Origin: Dactylis glomerata | Lineage: Eukaryota > Streptophyta > Magnoliopsida > Poales > Poaceae | Assembly (NCBI GenBank): GCA_007115705.1 | Contig: QXEO01000822.1 | Location: forward strand, 374,253-438,252 | Direction of reading: 5' to 3' | Length of the DNA stretch: 64,000 bases | Part shown: in pieces, positions 9,463 through 22,800 of the stretch | How the letters are laid out: each line of letters opens with the position of its first letter | Numbering within the stretch: the stretch's first letter is position 1 | The notes under the pieces: generated by a model | Told to the model about the DNA's origin: nothing | What the model saw: only the letters and a program-made list of their open reading frames with translations | The model's database searches: none | Made by a program: the position numbers and the translations under genes

Positions 9463-12035
9463 TTTCCACTTTCTGCGCCTAGCTCAAAGGCGTTAAAAAA
9501 AGCACTCTTGGGAGATAACCCAATGTTTTCTTTTTTGTAATTGTTCTTTTATTTGAGTCTTGTAAGTTATTACTACTATAATAACCGCTCCTTATCCTTT
9601 TTATTTCATTGTTGTGCCAAGAAGAACCTCTAATTTGAGGGAGTTAAGATTTGGGGAAGTTGCTATCCTGAAACAGATTTCTGCGCTGCACCGTAAACAC
9701 TCGTGAAAATTCTCAGAATATCTTTTTGATCTGCGATTTCTTGTGCATATGACCCAGGTTATATCCAAACTTTCATTAGTTTTGCACTTTTCAATTTGAG
9801 CAACAGAAGGTCCTCGAAAAAATTGACCTTTGTCTGCTTTTCTGTTTTGACAAATTTCTGCCACTATTTGTGTTTGCCTCTCGGTCGCTTTCTTTTTTAG
9901 TTCTTTTGATCACGGGACTTTCGAGGAAGTTGCTACAGTAGTATATTCTTTATATGTGGTGTTTTTGAGTTGAAACCTGAACCAAAAAGGGTTGATTTAC
10001 TATTATGTTTATGCTAACGTTGCTAATAGAATTGTGTGGAGTTTTGTATGAAGGAAGTTTTCAAGTGTAGGGATTGGAGAATGATGAGGTGAGATGAAGA
10101 ATGGACAAAAGCTCAAGCTTGGGGATGCCCATGTCACCCCAAGAAATATCCAAGAGTTACAAGCGTCAAAGCTTGGGGATGTCCCCGAGGCACCCCTTCT
10201 TCATCGGCAAAAATCAGGTCACCTTTCAACACACTATATGTTTATTGCTCGATGCACTATGTGTTTTTCTTGGAGCGTCTTTACTTTTGCTTTCAGTTTT
10301 CTTTTGTTTTGTTTGCTGCAATAAATGGTTGGACCCCAACAAATTTCTTTTGGAGGAGATGTATTCGCTTTTCATTTGCTAAGAACACTCTATTTTTCAC
10401 TCTTATCGTTCAACGAGTGTTCTCTTTTTCTAGAACTACGTTTAGCTTTCCTTTTTCGCCATGATTTTTGTTCAGATCTTGTTATATCTTTGCATCAAGG
10501 TGTATTTGGACCTCTGATCTATGTTGGTATTCATCAAAAGAGTTGTTTTAATAAGGTTCGAATGGTGTTGGAAAAGAGAAAAAGTTTCATGCAAAAAAGT
10601 GGTACAAAAAGGAGCTTGTTTAGACCGCGGCTTAGACTTTTGCATGCCATGCTTGATGTCGTTCTGATAGTATGCTTAGTGATTTTTGCTGTAGCATGAC
10701 TTGTCTCAAATGACTGAGATTGCTTAATGAGCCTTTGAAAAAATTATGCATTGTTTTATTATGTGGAAGCATTTATTTGGTTTTCTCCTTTGATGCTTTA
10801 TTTGGGTTGACTTGGCGCATGCTTACAACATGTTTGACTCTAACAAGTCGCCATAAGCCTCTATGATCATTTGGTTTTTGATTGTGATGCCATTTTATGC
10901 TTCTCTTAATTATGTTTTGTCGCTATGCATGATATGGCCGTTATTGCTCTCTTAGTTGGTCGCTCCCAGTCTTTTGCTAGCCTTTATTTTTGTACTGAGT
11001 ATGAGCTCTACTCGTGCATCCAACTCCCAAAAACCCAGTTATTCCAATGTGTCCACTATAAATTCCTATGCATGGTATTTGCAAGCCATTCCAAGTAAAT
11101 TTTCATGTGCTACCATTCAAAAAAACCTTCAAAATACTTCTCATTTTGTGACACTGTTTTCAGCTCATGGGGACGTAGTGGTCAGATTTGCTATCTTCCA
11201 TATTGTGTTATTCCAAAAAGAAAAGAAAAAAGAAAAAAAAGGGGCACTCCACCATGGTATGTGAATGTTGGTGGGCACCCGATGGAATCAGTTAGCCTTG
11301 GTTTGTGAAAGGAAAAAAGTGGGGAGGAGTGCCAAGCTTTATAAAAGAGCACCAAAGTGCCAATATCTCTCTCAAAAACTTGCTTCATTTTTGTATGGAA
11401 GATAGTAAGAACCCCATTGCTAGTCGTTGACAAAGACAACCACCTCTCAAAATCAATTTTTATCTCTCTGTTTTACAAATGAAAAGCTCTAGCACATGTT
11501 TAATCACTGCTTCCCTCTGCGAAGGGTCTTTCTTTTACTTTTATGTTGAGTCTCCACCTTCTACCTTTATGCACCATCTAAGAGAGCATAGTTGCCATTC
11601 TGAGTTTAATGTGCATAGTCCCAAAGTTTATCATTGATTGATTCATGATTATGGTTTCACTTGTTCTTAAATTATTTGTATCTAGTCGCCCTCTTAAACT
11701 TGAAGGTGTCCTATGCATTTATGTTTTGCTATTCCATGAAGGACAAGCTGAAAACCATTTGCTATGTTTTCCATATGATTTGAACACATGTTTAACTTTC
11801 ATTGTTTCATTATTCATAATCTTTCGTTTGTGTTTCTTTTCATGTTATAACATGGTTGCTAAGTTCTTATTGTCAATATTATGTCTCTTATGCCCATGTT
11901 TTAATTTCATTGATCCCAACACTCAATGCTTTACATAGATGATCAAGATTGTGATGGTGCATGTCACCTCAAAAATTATTCTTTTGTTATCACTTACCTA
12001 ATCGAGGACGAGCAGGAGTTAAGCTTGGGGATGCT
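9463..12035 (+). other. Non-coding internal region of element B
   Basis: AT-rich, no ORF that is conserved with element C, yet the nucleotide sequence itself is closely shared with 32663-35238, including paired AAGCTTGGGGATG words near 10117 and 10167 and a final purine tract before 12036. The minus-strand Athila-like element has related sequence at 36835-38205. Confidence 0.6.
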
Positions 12036-12893
12036 TGATACGTCTCAAACGTATCTATAACTTTTGATGCTCCATGATTGTTTATACACCATTTGCTTTG
12101 AGTTTTGTTACACTTCGTGGCGTTTTTATGCATTTTCTGGAACTGCCCTATTAACAAGATGCCATAGTGCCAGTTCCTTGTTTTCTGCTATTTTTGTATT
12201 TTAGAAAAGTTACACAGGAAATATTCTTGGAATTGGACGAAACAAAAGCCGAACCTCCTATTTTTATCGAAGCTTCGTGAAGACCGAAGATGAGACGGAG
12301 GGGGGCCAGGAGCCAGGCTCACCACAGGGGGGCGCAGCCTAGCCCCTGGCCGCGCCACCCCATGGTGAGGCCATGTGGCCCACCCCCTGATGCTGCCCTT
12401 TCGCCTATAAGTTCAGCTCGACGGGAAAAACCTAACGGACGTATCTCTTTTCCACAAATCATACTGCAAGCCGCCACCGTCGCCGTCGTGAGATCGGGAG
12501 GATCCAGGAGCTCTTCCCGACACCCTGCCGGAGGCCTTCTACACCACCATGGTCGCCTCCGGAGTGATATGTGAGTAGTCTACCTTGGACTACGGGTCCA
12601 TAGCAGTAGCTAGATGGTTGTCTCCTCCACCTTGTGCTTCATGTTTAGATCTTGTGAGCTGCCCTACATGATCAGGATCATCTTTATGTAATTCTACATG
12701 TTGTGTTTATTGGGATCCGATGAGTATTGGTACTATGTTAAGTTGATGTGCTGAATATTATATTTTATGTTATCTCTATGTTGTTTATGATCTTGCATGA
12801 TTTTTGTTGCTAGTAGCTATCTTGGCCGAGTAGATGCTAGTAACTCCAAGAGGGAGTATTTATGCTCGATAGTTGGGTTCATGCCTCTATTTA
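12036..12893 (+). repeat. 3' LTR of element B, first part
   Basis: Starts TGATACGTCTC and runs to the ATTTA target of the nested element. It continues at 22936. Confidence 0.85.
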
Positions 12894-13550
12894 TGTAACA
12901 TCCCAAGTTTTTATCAAATTTTGGAAAAAAAATTATTTTTATTTGTATTGATTGAATTTTCACAAGGATTTAAAACTTTTTGAGTTTATACAAAAGAATT
13001 ATTAGAAAAACTATTTCAAACTTTCCTTTATTGCTTGAGGAATTATTTTGAGAAAATAAAATCTCAAATTACTATTTTGCATTTATTCAAATACTATGCA
13101 AGCATTTTGCTAAGGAAATATTTTTTCAAAAGGATTTATAAACCTTACATTATTAAAATGTGTTTAAACTGAGTTTCAAAATATTATTTTATAAAGTGTT
13201 ACTCCTGATTTTGTGGAGTTATTTTAAAACCCTAATCCTAGATTTGCTATATGCAAGTAAAGCTCTTTTGATAAATTAATAAAGCTCTTTTGAGAGACTT
13301 GTTTATTTTGAGAAACATGCTTCTTACTGTCTTGTATTATTTATTGGAATATTTAGAAAAATTTAGACATTGGTTTGACTGAATTTGAAATCTTTATGCA
13401 AAAGTTACAAAATAATGAAGAAAACAGAAAAGAATAAAGAGAAAGAAAAAAAAGAAAAAGCAGAAACGGACCGGAATAGCCTAGTCCGGCCAACGGCACG
13501 GCCCACCCGCGATAGCACCGAAACGGTACACACCTTTCTCCCTTGCCCCG

Positions 13551-13575
13551 CCGACAGGTGGAGCCCACCTGTCGG
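13551..13575. promoter_or_regulatory. Perfect inverted repeat in LTR
   Basis: CCGACAGGTGG and CCACCTGTCGG, 11-bp arms around a 3-base loop, within the GC-rich part of the 5' LTR. The copy in the 3' LTR (near 20473) is imperfect. The core resembles palindromic transcription factor sites, but binding is not shown. Confidence 0.4.
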
Positions 13576-16470
13576 GCATCGTCCCTAATCTTCTGCCCCT
13601 CCTTCCGTAACTGCCACGCACGATCTCCCCACTCCCTCTCGCATGCCCAGAGTCCCCGCACCGACGCCCCCTTTTCCCCAACCTCTCCTCTTCACTTCCC
13701 CTCTCTTCCCCACTCACAAGATGCCGTCAAACTCCAGCGATTTCTCACCGAAACCGCATAGTTCCGTTGTCGGGCGAGCTCCATTCCGGCGAACCCGTGA
13801 GTCCCCCATCTCCTGATTTTGGTCACCACCCGCTCCTCTCTGCCGTGCGCATCTCCTGGAGCCCTGGATTGTTTCCTTTTGCGTAGGGAACGCCGAGAAT
13901 GACCAAGCCCGAATCTCATCGACGCCGCCCTTGTCTCCAGCCGCTTCTCCCCGCCATTGTAAGACGCTTTTGACCTCGCCGACATCACCTTCGACTTCAC
14001 CGAGAAGCCCCGCATCTCGTCCACAAGTCCCTCGCCGTCGTTGACCACCGGAAGCCCGCCGTCGACAACCTTCAGAACGCCCCGCTCGAATTTCTCATCG
14101 TCGGTGAGCCCTTTTCCTCCCCATTACTCTCTACCCGCTGGATCCCGAATCAACGGCCAAGATTAGAACTAGGTCCGAACCGGTATGGATCAATGTAGGC
14201 CCTCAGATCAAACTTACATCCTACGGTTCAGAAACCCTATCCGGCCGAACCGGTACCCCCTATCAGAAACAGCCACGTGGCCAGACCAAAATCAAACAGA
14301 TTCAAATTTTCTTCCAAATATGCTGCAATTGTAAAATCCATAGAAAATGTTCTGCTTGGCCAAATTTTGCAAATTTGATATCCCTGGAATCCTTACAGTG
14401 TGTAGAACACAACCATGCAATAATATCTTAGTGGTACTGTGCAAAGTTTTGAAATGAAAATTAAATGGCATAAATGACTTATAAACACCATAAAATTCAT
14501 AACTTTTGTTCTGTAGATCCAATTGCTACAAATTGTAGTCTATGGATTTCTTAGAACTTGTGGAACATTTTAGAATCAAGAAACACCAAAGTTGATACGT
14601 GCACAAACTTGGTACATTCAAATTTAACCAAATCACAAATTTGACCACCATTTGATTTCTGAAAAAGATTTTGGAGTGAAACCACTTGCAGTAGCTTTGT
14701 TTTACTGTCTCCTATCTAGTAGCATCTCTGTTCAAAATAATTGAATCACCTTGCAAATATTCAAATTCAATTATGAGAATTTGAGTATTATCATTATAGA
14801 AATAATTCTATAATTCTTTTCAATATGATTCCTTTTACAAAAGTGAATCATATGATCATACCTATCAATCCCTATCAAGGTTCATCTTGATCATCATCCA
14901 ACTTCATGCCATCCTATTATTGTGGACCTAGTTCATAACATTCAATTTACACTTGAGTAAATTGAATAAGTGGTGATGCTTCTTATTTAGGCTCTCCTTT
15001 GATATTGGGGTGATATACTCTACCCCATGCCACACATATCATAAACCATCCAAACCAAACACTATTCTTGAACTATAATCAAAACTAGTTTGAGTTCTTC
15101 AAAGAAGAATTTAAAACTCTGACTTAGCCATATCTTCAAAAGTTAACCCTAGTTTAATTTAAATCTCTTGTCCAAGAAAATCTTGTGGCCAAGAAGCCAC
15201 CACCACTCTAAATAACTTTCATACCTATTCAACCCCAAGCCAACTTAGCCTTGGCCTATATTGAACTACTCACTTCACAAATGAGTTAATTGAGTAATTC
15301 AATGTATCACCAATACATACCCAAGCCTTTGTGTAACCTATACTATTATGAATAAGTGTTGTCACACTTTATTCAGTAGTGTTTTGTTGCACTATTTTAT
15401 ACTTATGTGAGTCTATTCACATGAGTCATCTCTAAACTCTAACCATGCTTATACCAAGCATAAGGTTCTATCCCTTCATTGTAATGTTGGAGGACCAATC
15501 CTTTCCAATCATTAAACCTTGCCATCCAAATTCTCAACCCATATCTTGTAAGCCAAGCTTCTAGCCATATCTTTCTCATCACAGAAATCATAAGAACTTT
15601 AAAATGTTAAACCAATCCTTTTCATTTGCTTGTCTTGCTTGATTTGTTGCTTTTGGTGTGGTGTGTTTACTTTGTGTATCTCTACATTATAGATTGGTTT
15701 GGAGAGCCATACATTTTGTTGAGAGAAGAGAAAGGGGGTTTAAGATTTAAAAGGCAAGTGACACACATACTTCCACCTATCTTTTATTATATGCATTAGT
15801 GGTTTCAATACTGTGCATGATATGAAATTTTCAAAGTGGTTATGAAATGCTAGCTCCTAGTAGTGGTAGCTATCCCTTAAACCCCACTTGCTAGGATTGC
15901 AAACTTACTATGGAAACTGATGCCATGCCTTGTTTTCCAATTGTTATGAAAATTATACTACAACCCCAATGAAACACCTGGGTGGAAATGGCATTGTTTT
16001 GATTATGTTGAGTGGCTACCCAGGACTACACACCTGGCTATCAACCTAGGATTTGTGTGGTTGTCGTCGCCTGGGGGTACACTTGTGGACGGCCACCCAG
16101 GAACAAAGAGACTACCATGTCTTCCTTGCTTTAGTGAGCTTCCAGTGCAGCCATATGACAATATGGGCTCTGTCTTGATTGAGTATGATGTGAGGGTTCA
16201 TCCATGGGTACTGACAGAGGGTGGTATTTGGGCACGGTCACATCCGGATGGTTGAATGCTCCTTCTGAAAGGTCTTGTCTCATTCTTCTCTCTGGGTAGA
16301 ATGGGTCTTAAGGTGAAAGTGCACAACCCCTGCATGGTGTCAAACTAATCGATTAGCCGTGTCCCATGTTATGGACAACTTGAGTTCCTAGACATGGATG
16401 TACGGAAGAGTCTCATCACCATTTTCTGAATAAAAATAAAATTGTTTAGAAACACTCAGGACAGGGGCTA

Positions 16471-16722
16471 CTCAGGGCTGCACACGTGGCTATCAACCCA
16501 GGATTTGTGTGGTTGTCGTCGCCTGAGGGTTATCCCGATTCTGTTGAGTAACTACTCAGGGCTGCACACCTGGCTATCAACCCAGGATTTGTGTGGTTGT
16601 CGTCGCCTGAGGGTTATCCTGGTTTTGTTGAGTAACTACTCAGGGCTGCACACCTGGCTATCAACCCAGGACTTGTGTGGTGGTTTTCACCTGGGGGTTA
16701 TCTTGACCCTTAAAGTTTATAA
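16471..16722 (+). repeat. Three 84-bp tandem repeats in 5' LTR
   Basis: Units start with CTCAGGGCTGCACAC at 16471, 16555 and 16639; a more distant unit occurs near 16020. Each contains CTCAGG early and CCTGAGGG late, so each can fold back on itself. The open frame across them is a by-product of the period, which is a multiple of three. Confidence 0.8.
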
Positions 16723-17173
16723 AGGATTTAAAAAATGTTTTTATTTGGAAAATATAGGATAAAATTTCTTTGTGCAAATTAGCCCAAAACTCCACCAGCC
16801 AAATATCATGTAGATAGCTTTTTCACAACAACCACCAAATAAGTGTCATTTGCCAGTACATCATTGTACTGACCCCCATTCATGGGGCTGCATATTCAAA
16901 TGTGCAGGTTTTCAGATAAGGATCGTTTAGTAGGATCTCGAGACTACATTCCAACATGTCTGCCTGTGGCACGTGATGAAGATGGAGGCTCTTTGCCACA
17001 TTGTTTTTCCGCTGTGAATCTGTAAGACTTGAGACTTGTATCTAGATCTGCGATGTAATATTTGATACTATTGCAATGATCACTATATTTTGTACTATGG
17101 TGCTATCAGTGATCTAGGGAATAGCACTTAACACAGGTGTTCCACCTTAATTCAAAGGTGGGGCGTTACAAAA

Positions 17174-17185
17174 TGGTATCAGAGC
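17174..17185 (+). promoter_or_regulatory. Primer binding site, tRNA-iMet type
   Basis: TGGTATCAGAGC lies three bases after the 5' LTR; this is the standard initiator-Met site of plant LTR elements. Confidence 0.9.
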
Positions 17186-17839
17186 ATAGTGTTGCCTGTA
17201 GGAATCGAGACCCTAGGTTTGGATTAGAAATAGGAAGACCCTAGGATAAAAAAAAGTCTATCTCATCTAGCTTCTATTTATATATATATATATTTTTTTT
17301 TAAATAATATTTGCATCTTGAAACTCCTTGTATTCTCCCCTACTTCATCTTCAAATATTTTCCTTTTACTTTAGATGATCCAACTCTGGAAACCATCAGA
17401 AAGGAAAGAAGAGTAATGAGCCAGAAGTGTGAGGCTGATACTTCACATATTCTCCTAGATCTGACATGAAGAGCTACATTGAAAGCCGATGAAAAATTTG
17501 GAGAAATACAGATATGAGGACTTCACAACACCCAACAGCACATTGAGGAAGTGGAAATGAGAACATGAATCCATGAAGACAGTAATAGACTAGACGACCA
17601 ATATTCTAGTTTATAGACCCAACGATGTTGTGATAATCTAATGATCATACTAAATTGGGGTATGACCATACTAGATTATTAGTGTTTGACCTAGTTTGCT
17701 TGATGTGATGAATGTTTATTAGATGTTGTTTGTAAGATGATTTCTTTTGATCTGATGTGTTTGGGTAGGAATCTTCTTTAGATCCCTTCTGTCTAATCTC
17801 ATCTATGCTAAGACCTAAAGCTATCCTAAACCCAAACAG
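17186..17839 (+). other. Untranslated leader of the nested element
   Basis: AT-rich, contains a short TA repeat (about 17279-17292) and no ORF of note before the gag-like start. Confidence 0.5.
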
Positions 17840-18754
17840 ATGCATCCTCAACACGAGAACAATCACAACAATCCACAGTTGGAGATAGCTATGCAACAAA
17901 TGGTTGAAGTACATACTGAAATGATGCAAGTATTGACCCAAGATATGGTCAACCGTGGTAGCAAAAATATACCTCCAGGAATGCAGCAAGTACTGGATGA
18001 TCATTCGCGAATAGTACAAATGATGTCCCAGATTTTGGCTAGTACCAATAACAGCCTGCCACAAAGTGATCATGGTGGCAAGGAACCAAGAGATGATGTT
18101 GAGATGACACTACGAGCCTGCAAGGTCTGTGGAGAAATAGGACACACGTCTCAGGACTGTCATGAACAGTGTCCTTACTGTGATACGAGTCACTCAATTG
18201 GAGAATGTCCCATGAGCCAAGTTACTTGTTTCCTATGCGAAGGAATCAATCATGTTCCTGCTGAATATAAGTTTTATTCCACGGTGCAACGAATGAATCA
18301 ACAAGCCAAGGATAGAATGAGCCAACTGCTAGGAAAGACCCCTGAAGATGAAAGACCAAAGATGAAGGTGGAAAATAAAATCATGGGAACAACACACAAC
18401 CTTACCACCAAGTGTTGCTTTACATGTGAAGAAGAAGGACATTTATCTAGAGATTGCCTGAAGAAAAGAAAAAGGTGTCCCACCACGGTAGTGGAATATG
18501 AAGAAAATGAAGTAAGAGATCTTCTAGCCTTAGAGATACCCAAAAAGGAGAAGAAGAAGAAGATAAAGGAGAAAGACAATAGCAAAACGTTATGATGGAA
18601 TTGCAGAGAGCTTGGACATTATGCGAGGGAATGTCCAGAACCAAACATGCAAAGGGGAACAGATCTGGTCACTTGTCAGAAATGTAACCAAAAGGGACAC
18701 TATGCAAGGAGATGCGAAGAGAAAAGCACTTCAAGACTTCAAAAAATGGGATAA
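17840..18754 (+). pseudogene. Nucleocapsid-like protein with multiple CCHC zinc knuckles
   Basis: The ATG at 17840 opens 251 codons to a TGA at 18593-18595; the same frame then continues 52 codons to a TAA at 18752. The TGA stands where the first Cys of a knuckle is expected (WNCRELGHYAREC follows), so it is a single nonsense change. Knuckles in order: CKVCGEIGHTSQDC (about residue 93), CPYCDTSHSIGEC, a damaged CFLCEGINHVPAEY, CFTCEEEGHLSRDC, the one hit by the stop, and CQKCNQKGHYARRC. The N-terminal 90 residues are Gln/Met-rich and show no capsid signature. A Lys-rich stretch lies near residue 240. The family role would be binding RNA for packaging; here inferred from the knuckles only. Confidence 0.72.
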
Positions 18755-19819
18755 CTGAAGAGGTCGTCAATACAAGGAGAAGGCACAACGACGTGTAGCC
18801 AACTTGGAAGAATTTGAATGCAACTATTGCCTTGTAATAAATATTGTAAGGACTTGTAAGAGATAAGGACAACCATGTTGAATGGATTTTATTTTATTTC
18901 TAATGAGATGGCAAGCCAAAGGACATACAGCTCAAGAGTTAACACCATATGATAGAGTACGCAAACCCTTAGCTAAAGAATGATAGATTGGTTTTCTAAA
19001 ATTCAAAAATGGGTGTTGGAACATTGGTTCTATCACCAAGAAAAATTTGCCAAAGCTGGTGAGGTTGACCAAGAGTTAGAATACGAGGTTTACAAACCAT
19101 GTATGAAGTAATGATTTGGGTGCGGGATGGATTGATCACCATTCCTACTACTCTTATTATTCACTCTCATAATGTTGGCTTTACAAACCTAGAGAGACAT
19201 ACCTACATGAGAGACGACGTTGTTAAACCTTAACCCTACAAGGATAAGATGTTACACCCCTTATAGTAGGCCAGTGTGGCCAAAACGTAGGATTTTGGTG
19301 AGAATGTAACACAAGCTTACCGTTGAGGAAGGCAAGAAAAAGAATATACCACATCAAGATTAATGACCATGAGTGGATGAGAAGGAAGAAGCATGAGATG
19401 AAAGATCAACAAGGATGACGATTAAGAAGATGAAATGAAGATACGAGGTCATCATAACTTGGTCTTTTGAATGACCCAAAGAGTGACCCTTCAGTGTCCA
19501 AAGTAGTCCAACAAATTACATTGTTGGATATGAGCTCTACAAATGGAACTAAGATATACTCAAGCCCCCTTTAGAAATACTGGAAACCCACGTTGGAGAA
19601 AAGACACCCACCTACTGGGAATGAAGACAGAAGTTACCATAGATTCAAAAGATGACTCAGTGCCAAGTCAAATCCCTGGTGTGCTTACTTTGAATCAAAG
19701 ACCTAGACTACCCACAAGAGTCTCTTTTAAGGGTGGTAGCCACCCAAGTACCCAAAATCCTTCTACCCTTCTAGCCTCTTCAAATCTCGGGGACGAGATT
19801 TCTTTTAAGGGTGGTAGTC
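18755..19819 (+). other. 3' internal non-coding region and polypurine tract
   Basis: No convincing ORF. A repeated word (TCTTTTAAGGGTGGTAG) occurs at about 19723 and 19801; the second copy directly precedes the 3' LTR and serves as the likely polypurine tract, next to CTCGGGGACGAGATT. Confidence 0.55.
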
Positions 19820-22800
19820 TGTAACATCCCAAGTTTTTTTCAAATTTTGGAAAAAAATTATTTTTATTTGTATTGATTGAATTTTCACAAGGATTTAAAA
19901 CTTTTTGAGTTTATACAAAAGAATTATTAGAAAAACTATTTCAAACTTTCCTTTATTGCTTGAGGAATTATTTTAAAAAATAAAATCTCAAATTACTATT
20001 TTGCATTTATTCAAATACTATGCAAGCATTTTGCTAAGGAAATATTTTTTCAAAAATATTTATAAACCTTACATTATTAAAATGTGTTTAAAATGAGTTT
20101 CAAAATATTATTTTATAAAGTGTTACTCCTGATTTTGTGGAGTATTTTTAAAACCCTAATCCTAGATTTGCTATATGCAAGTAAAGCTCTTTTGATAAAT
20201 TAATAAAGCTCTTTTGAGAGACTTGTTTATTTTGAGAAACATGCTTCTTACTGTCTTGTATTGTTTATTGGAATATTTAGAAAAATTTAGACATTGGTTT
20301 GACTGAATTTGAAATCTTTATGCAAAAGTTACAAAATAATGAAGAAAACAGAAAAGAATAAAGAGAAAAAAAAAGAAAAAGCAGAAACGGACCGGAATAG
20401 CCTAGTCCGGCCCAACGGTACGGCCCACCCGCGACAGCACCAAAACGGTACACACCTTTCTCCCTTGCCCCGCCGACAGGTGGAGCTCACATGTCGGGCA
20501 TCGTCCCTAATCTTCTGCCCCTCCTTCCGTAACTGCCGCGCACGATCTCCCCACTGCCTCTCGCAAGCCCAGAGTCCCCGCACCGATGCCCCCTTTTCCC
20601 CAACCTCTCCTCTTCACTTCCCCTCTCTTCCCCACTCACGAGACGCCGTCAAACTCCAGCGATTTCTCACCGAAACCGCACAATTCCGCCGTCGGGCGAG
20701 CTCCATTCCGGCGACCCCGTGAGTCCCCCACCTCCTGATTTTGGTCTCCACCCGCTCCTCTCTACCGTGTGCATCTCCTGGAGCCCTGGATTGTTTCCTT
20801 TCGCGCAAGGAACGCCGAGAACGACCAAGCCCGAATCTCACCGACGCCACCCTCGTCTCTAGCCGATTCTCCCCGCCACTGCAGGACGCTTTTGACCTCG
20901 CCGACCTCACCCTCGACTTCACCGAGAAGCCCCGCATCTCGTCCACAAGTCCCTCACCGCTGTTGACCACCGGAAGCCCACCATCGACAACCTTCAGAAT
21001 GCCCCGCTGGAATTTCTCATCGCCGGTGAGCCCTTTTCCTCCCCATTACTCTCTACCCGCCGGATCCCGAATCAACGACCAAGATTAGAACTAGGTCCGA
21101 ACCGGTATGGATCAATGTAGGCCCTCAGATCAAACTTACATCCTACGGTTCAGAAACCCTATCCGGCCGAATCGATACCCCTATCGAAAACAGCCACGTG
21201 GCGAGACCAAAATCAAACAGATTCAAATTTTCTTCCAAATATGCTGCAACTTGTAAAATCCATAGAAAATGTTCTGCGTTGCCAAATTTTGCAAATTTGA
21301 TATCCCTGGAATCCTTGCAGTGTGTAGAACCCAACCATGCAATAATATCTTAGTGGTATTGTGCAAAGTTTTGAAATGAAAATTAAATGGCATAAATGAC
21401 TTATAAACACCATAAAATTCATAAATTTTGTTCTATACATCCAATTGCTACAAATTGTAGTCTATGGGTTTCTTAGAACTTGTGGAACATTTTAGAATCA
21501 AGAAACACCAAAGTTGATACGTGCACAAACTTGGTACATTCAAATTTAACCAAATCACAAATTTGACCACCATTTGATTTCTGAAAAAGATTTTGGAGTG
21601 AAACCACTTGCAGTAGCTTTGTTTTACTGTCTCCTATCCAGTAGCATCTCTGTTCAAAATAATTGAATCACCTTGCAAATATTCAAATTCAATTATGAGA
21701 ATTTGAGTATTATCATTATAGAAATAATTCTATAATTCTTTTCAATATGATTCCTTTTACAAAAGTGAATCATATGATCATACCTATCAATCCCTATCAA
21801 GGTTCATCTTGATCATCACCCAACTTCATGCCATCCTATTCTTGTGGACCTAGTTCATAACATTCAATTTACACTTGAGTAAATTGAATAAGTGGTGATG
21901 CTTCTTATTTAGGCTCTCCTTTGATATTGGGGTGATATACTCTACCCCATGCCACACATATCATAAACCATCCAAACCAAACACTATTCTTGAACTATAA
22001 TCAAAACTAGGTTGAATGCTCCTTCTGAAAGGTTTTGTCTCATTCTTCTCTCTGGGTAGAATGGGTCTTAAGGTGAAAGTGCACAACTCCTATAGGGTGT
22101 CAAACTAATCGATTAGCCGTGTCCCCGATTATGGACAACTTGAGTTCCTAGACATGGATGTACGGAAGAGTCTCGTCACCATTTTCCGAATAAAAATAAA
22201 ATTGTTTAGAAACACTCAGGACAGGGGCTACTCAGGGCTGCACACCTGGCTATCAACCCAGGATTTGTGTGGTTGTCGTCGCCTGAGGGTTATCCTGGTT
22301 CTGTTGAGTAACTACTCAGGGCTGCACACCTGGCTATCAACCCAGGATTTGTGTGGTTGTCATCGCCTGAGGGTTATCCTGGTTTTGCTGAGTAACTACT
22401 CAGGGCTGCACACCTGTCTATCAACCCAGGACTTGTGTGGTGGTTTTCACCAGGGGGTTATCTTGACCATTAAAGTTTATAAAGGATTAAAAAATGTTTT
22501 GATTTGGAAAATATAGGATAAAATTTGCTTTGTGCAAATTAGCCCAAAACTCCACCAGCCAAATATCATGTAGATAGCTTTTTCAAAACAACCACCAAAT
22601 AAGTGTCATTTGCCAGTACATCATTGTACTGACCCCCATTCATGGGGCTGCATATTCAAATGTACAGGTTTTCAGATAAGGATCGTTTAGTATGATCTCG
22701 AGACTACATTCCAACATGTCTGCCTGTGGCACGTGATGAAGATGGAGGCTCTTTGCCACATTGTTTTTCCGCTGTGAATCTGTAAGACTTGAGACTTGTA

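Larger units (their letters stand above)
12894..17170 (+). repeat. 5' LTR of the nested element (4277 bp)
   Basis: Exceptionally long LTR. It has an AT-rich start, a GC-rich leader-like block (about 13490-14120), long AT-rich stretches, and three 84-bp tandem units near the end. It holds about 1.16 kb (15090-16250) that the 3' copy lacks. Confidence 0.9.

Noticed and set aside
13385..14048. Gene-like frames in the long LTR on both strands
   Set aside because: GC-rich LTR leader; frames differ between the two LTR copies (13385-14048 versus 20309-20970) by shifts, so they are not conserved.
16471..16722. CRISPR-like array
   Set aside because: Units are contiguous 84-bp tandem repeats without variable spacers, in a plant LTR.
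16442..16762. 106-residue repeated peptide
   Set aside because: Produced by 84-bp tandem repeats in an LTR; no start context and the same frame is not meaningful outside the repeat.
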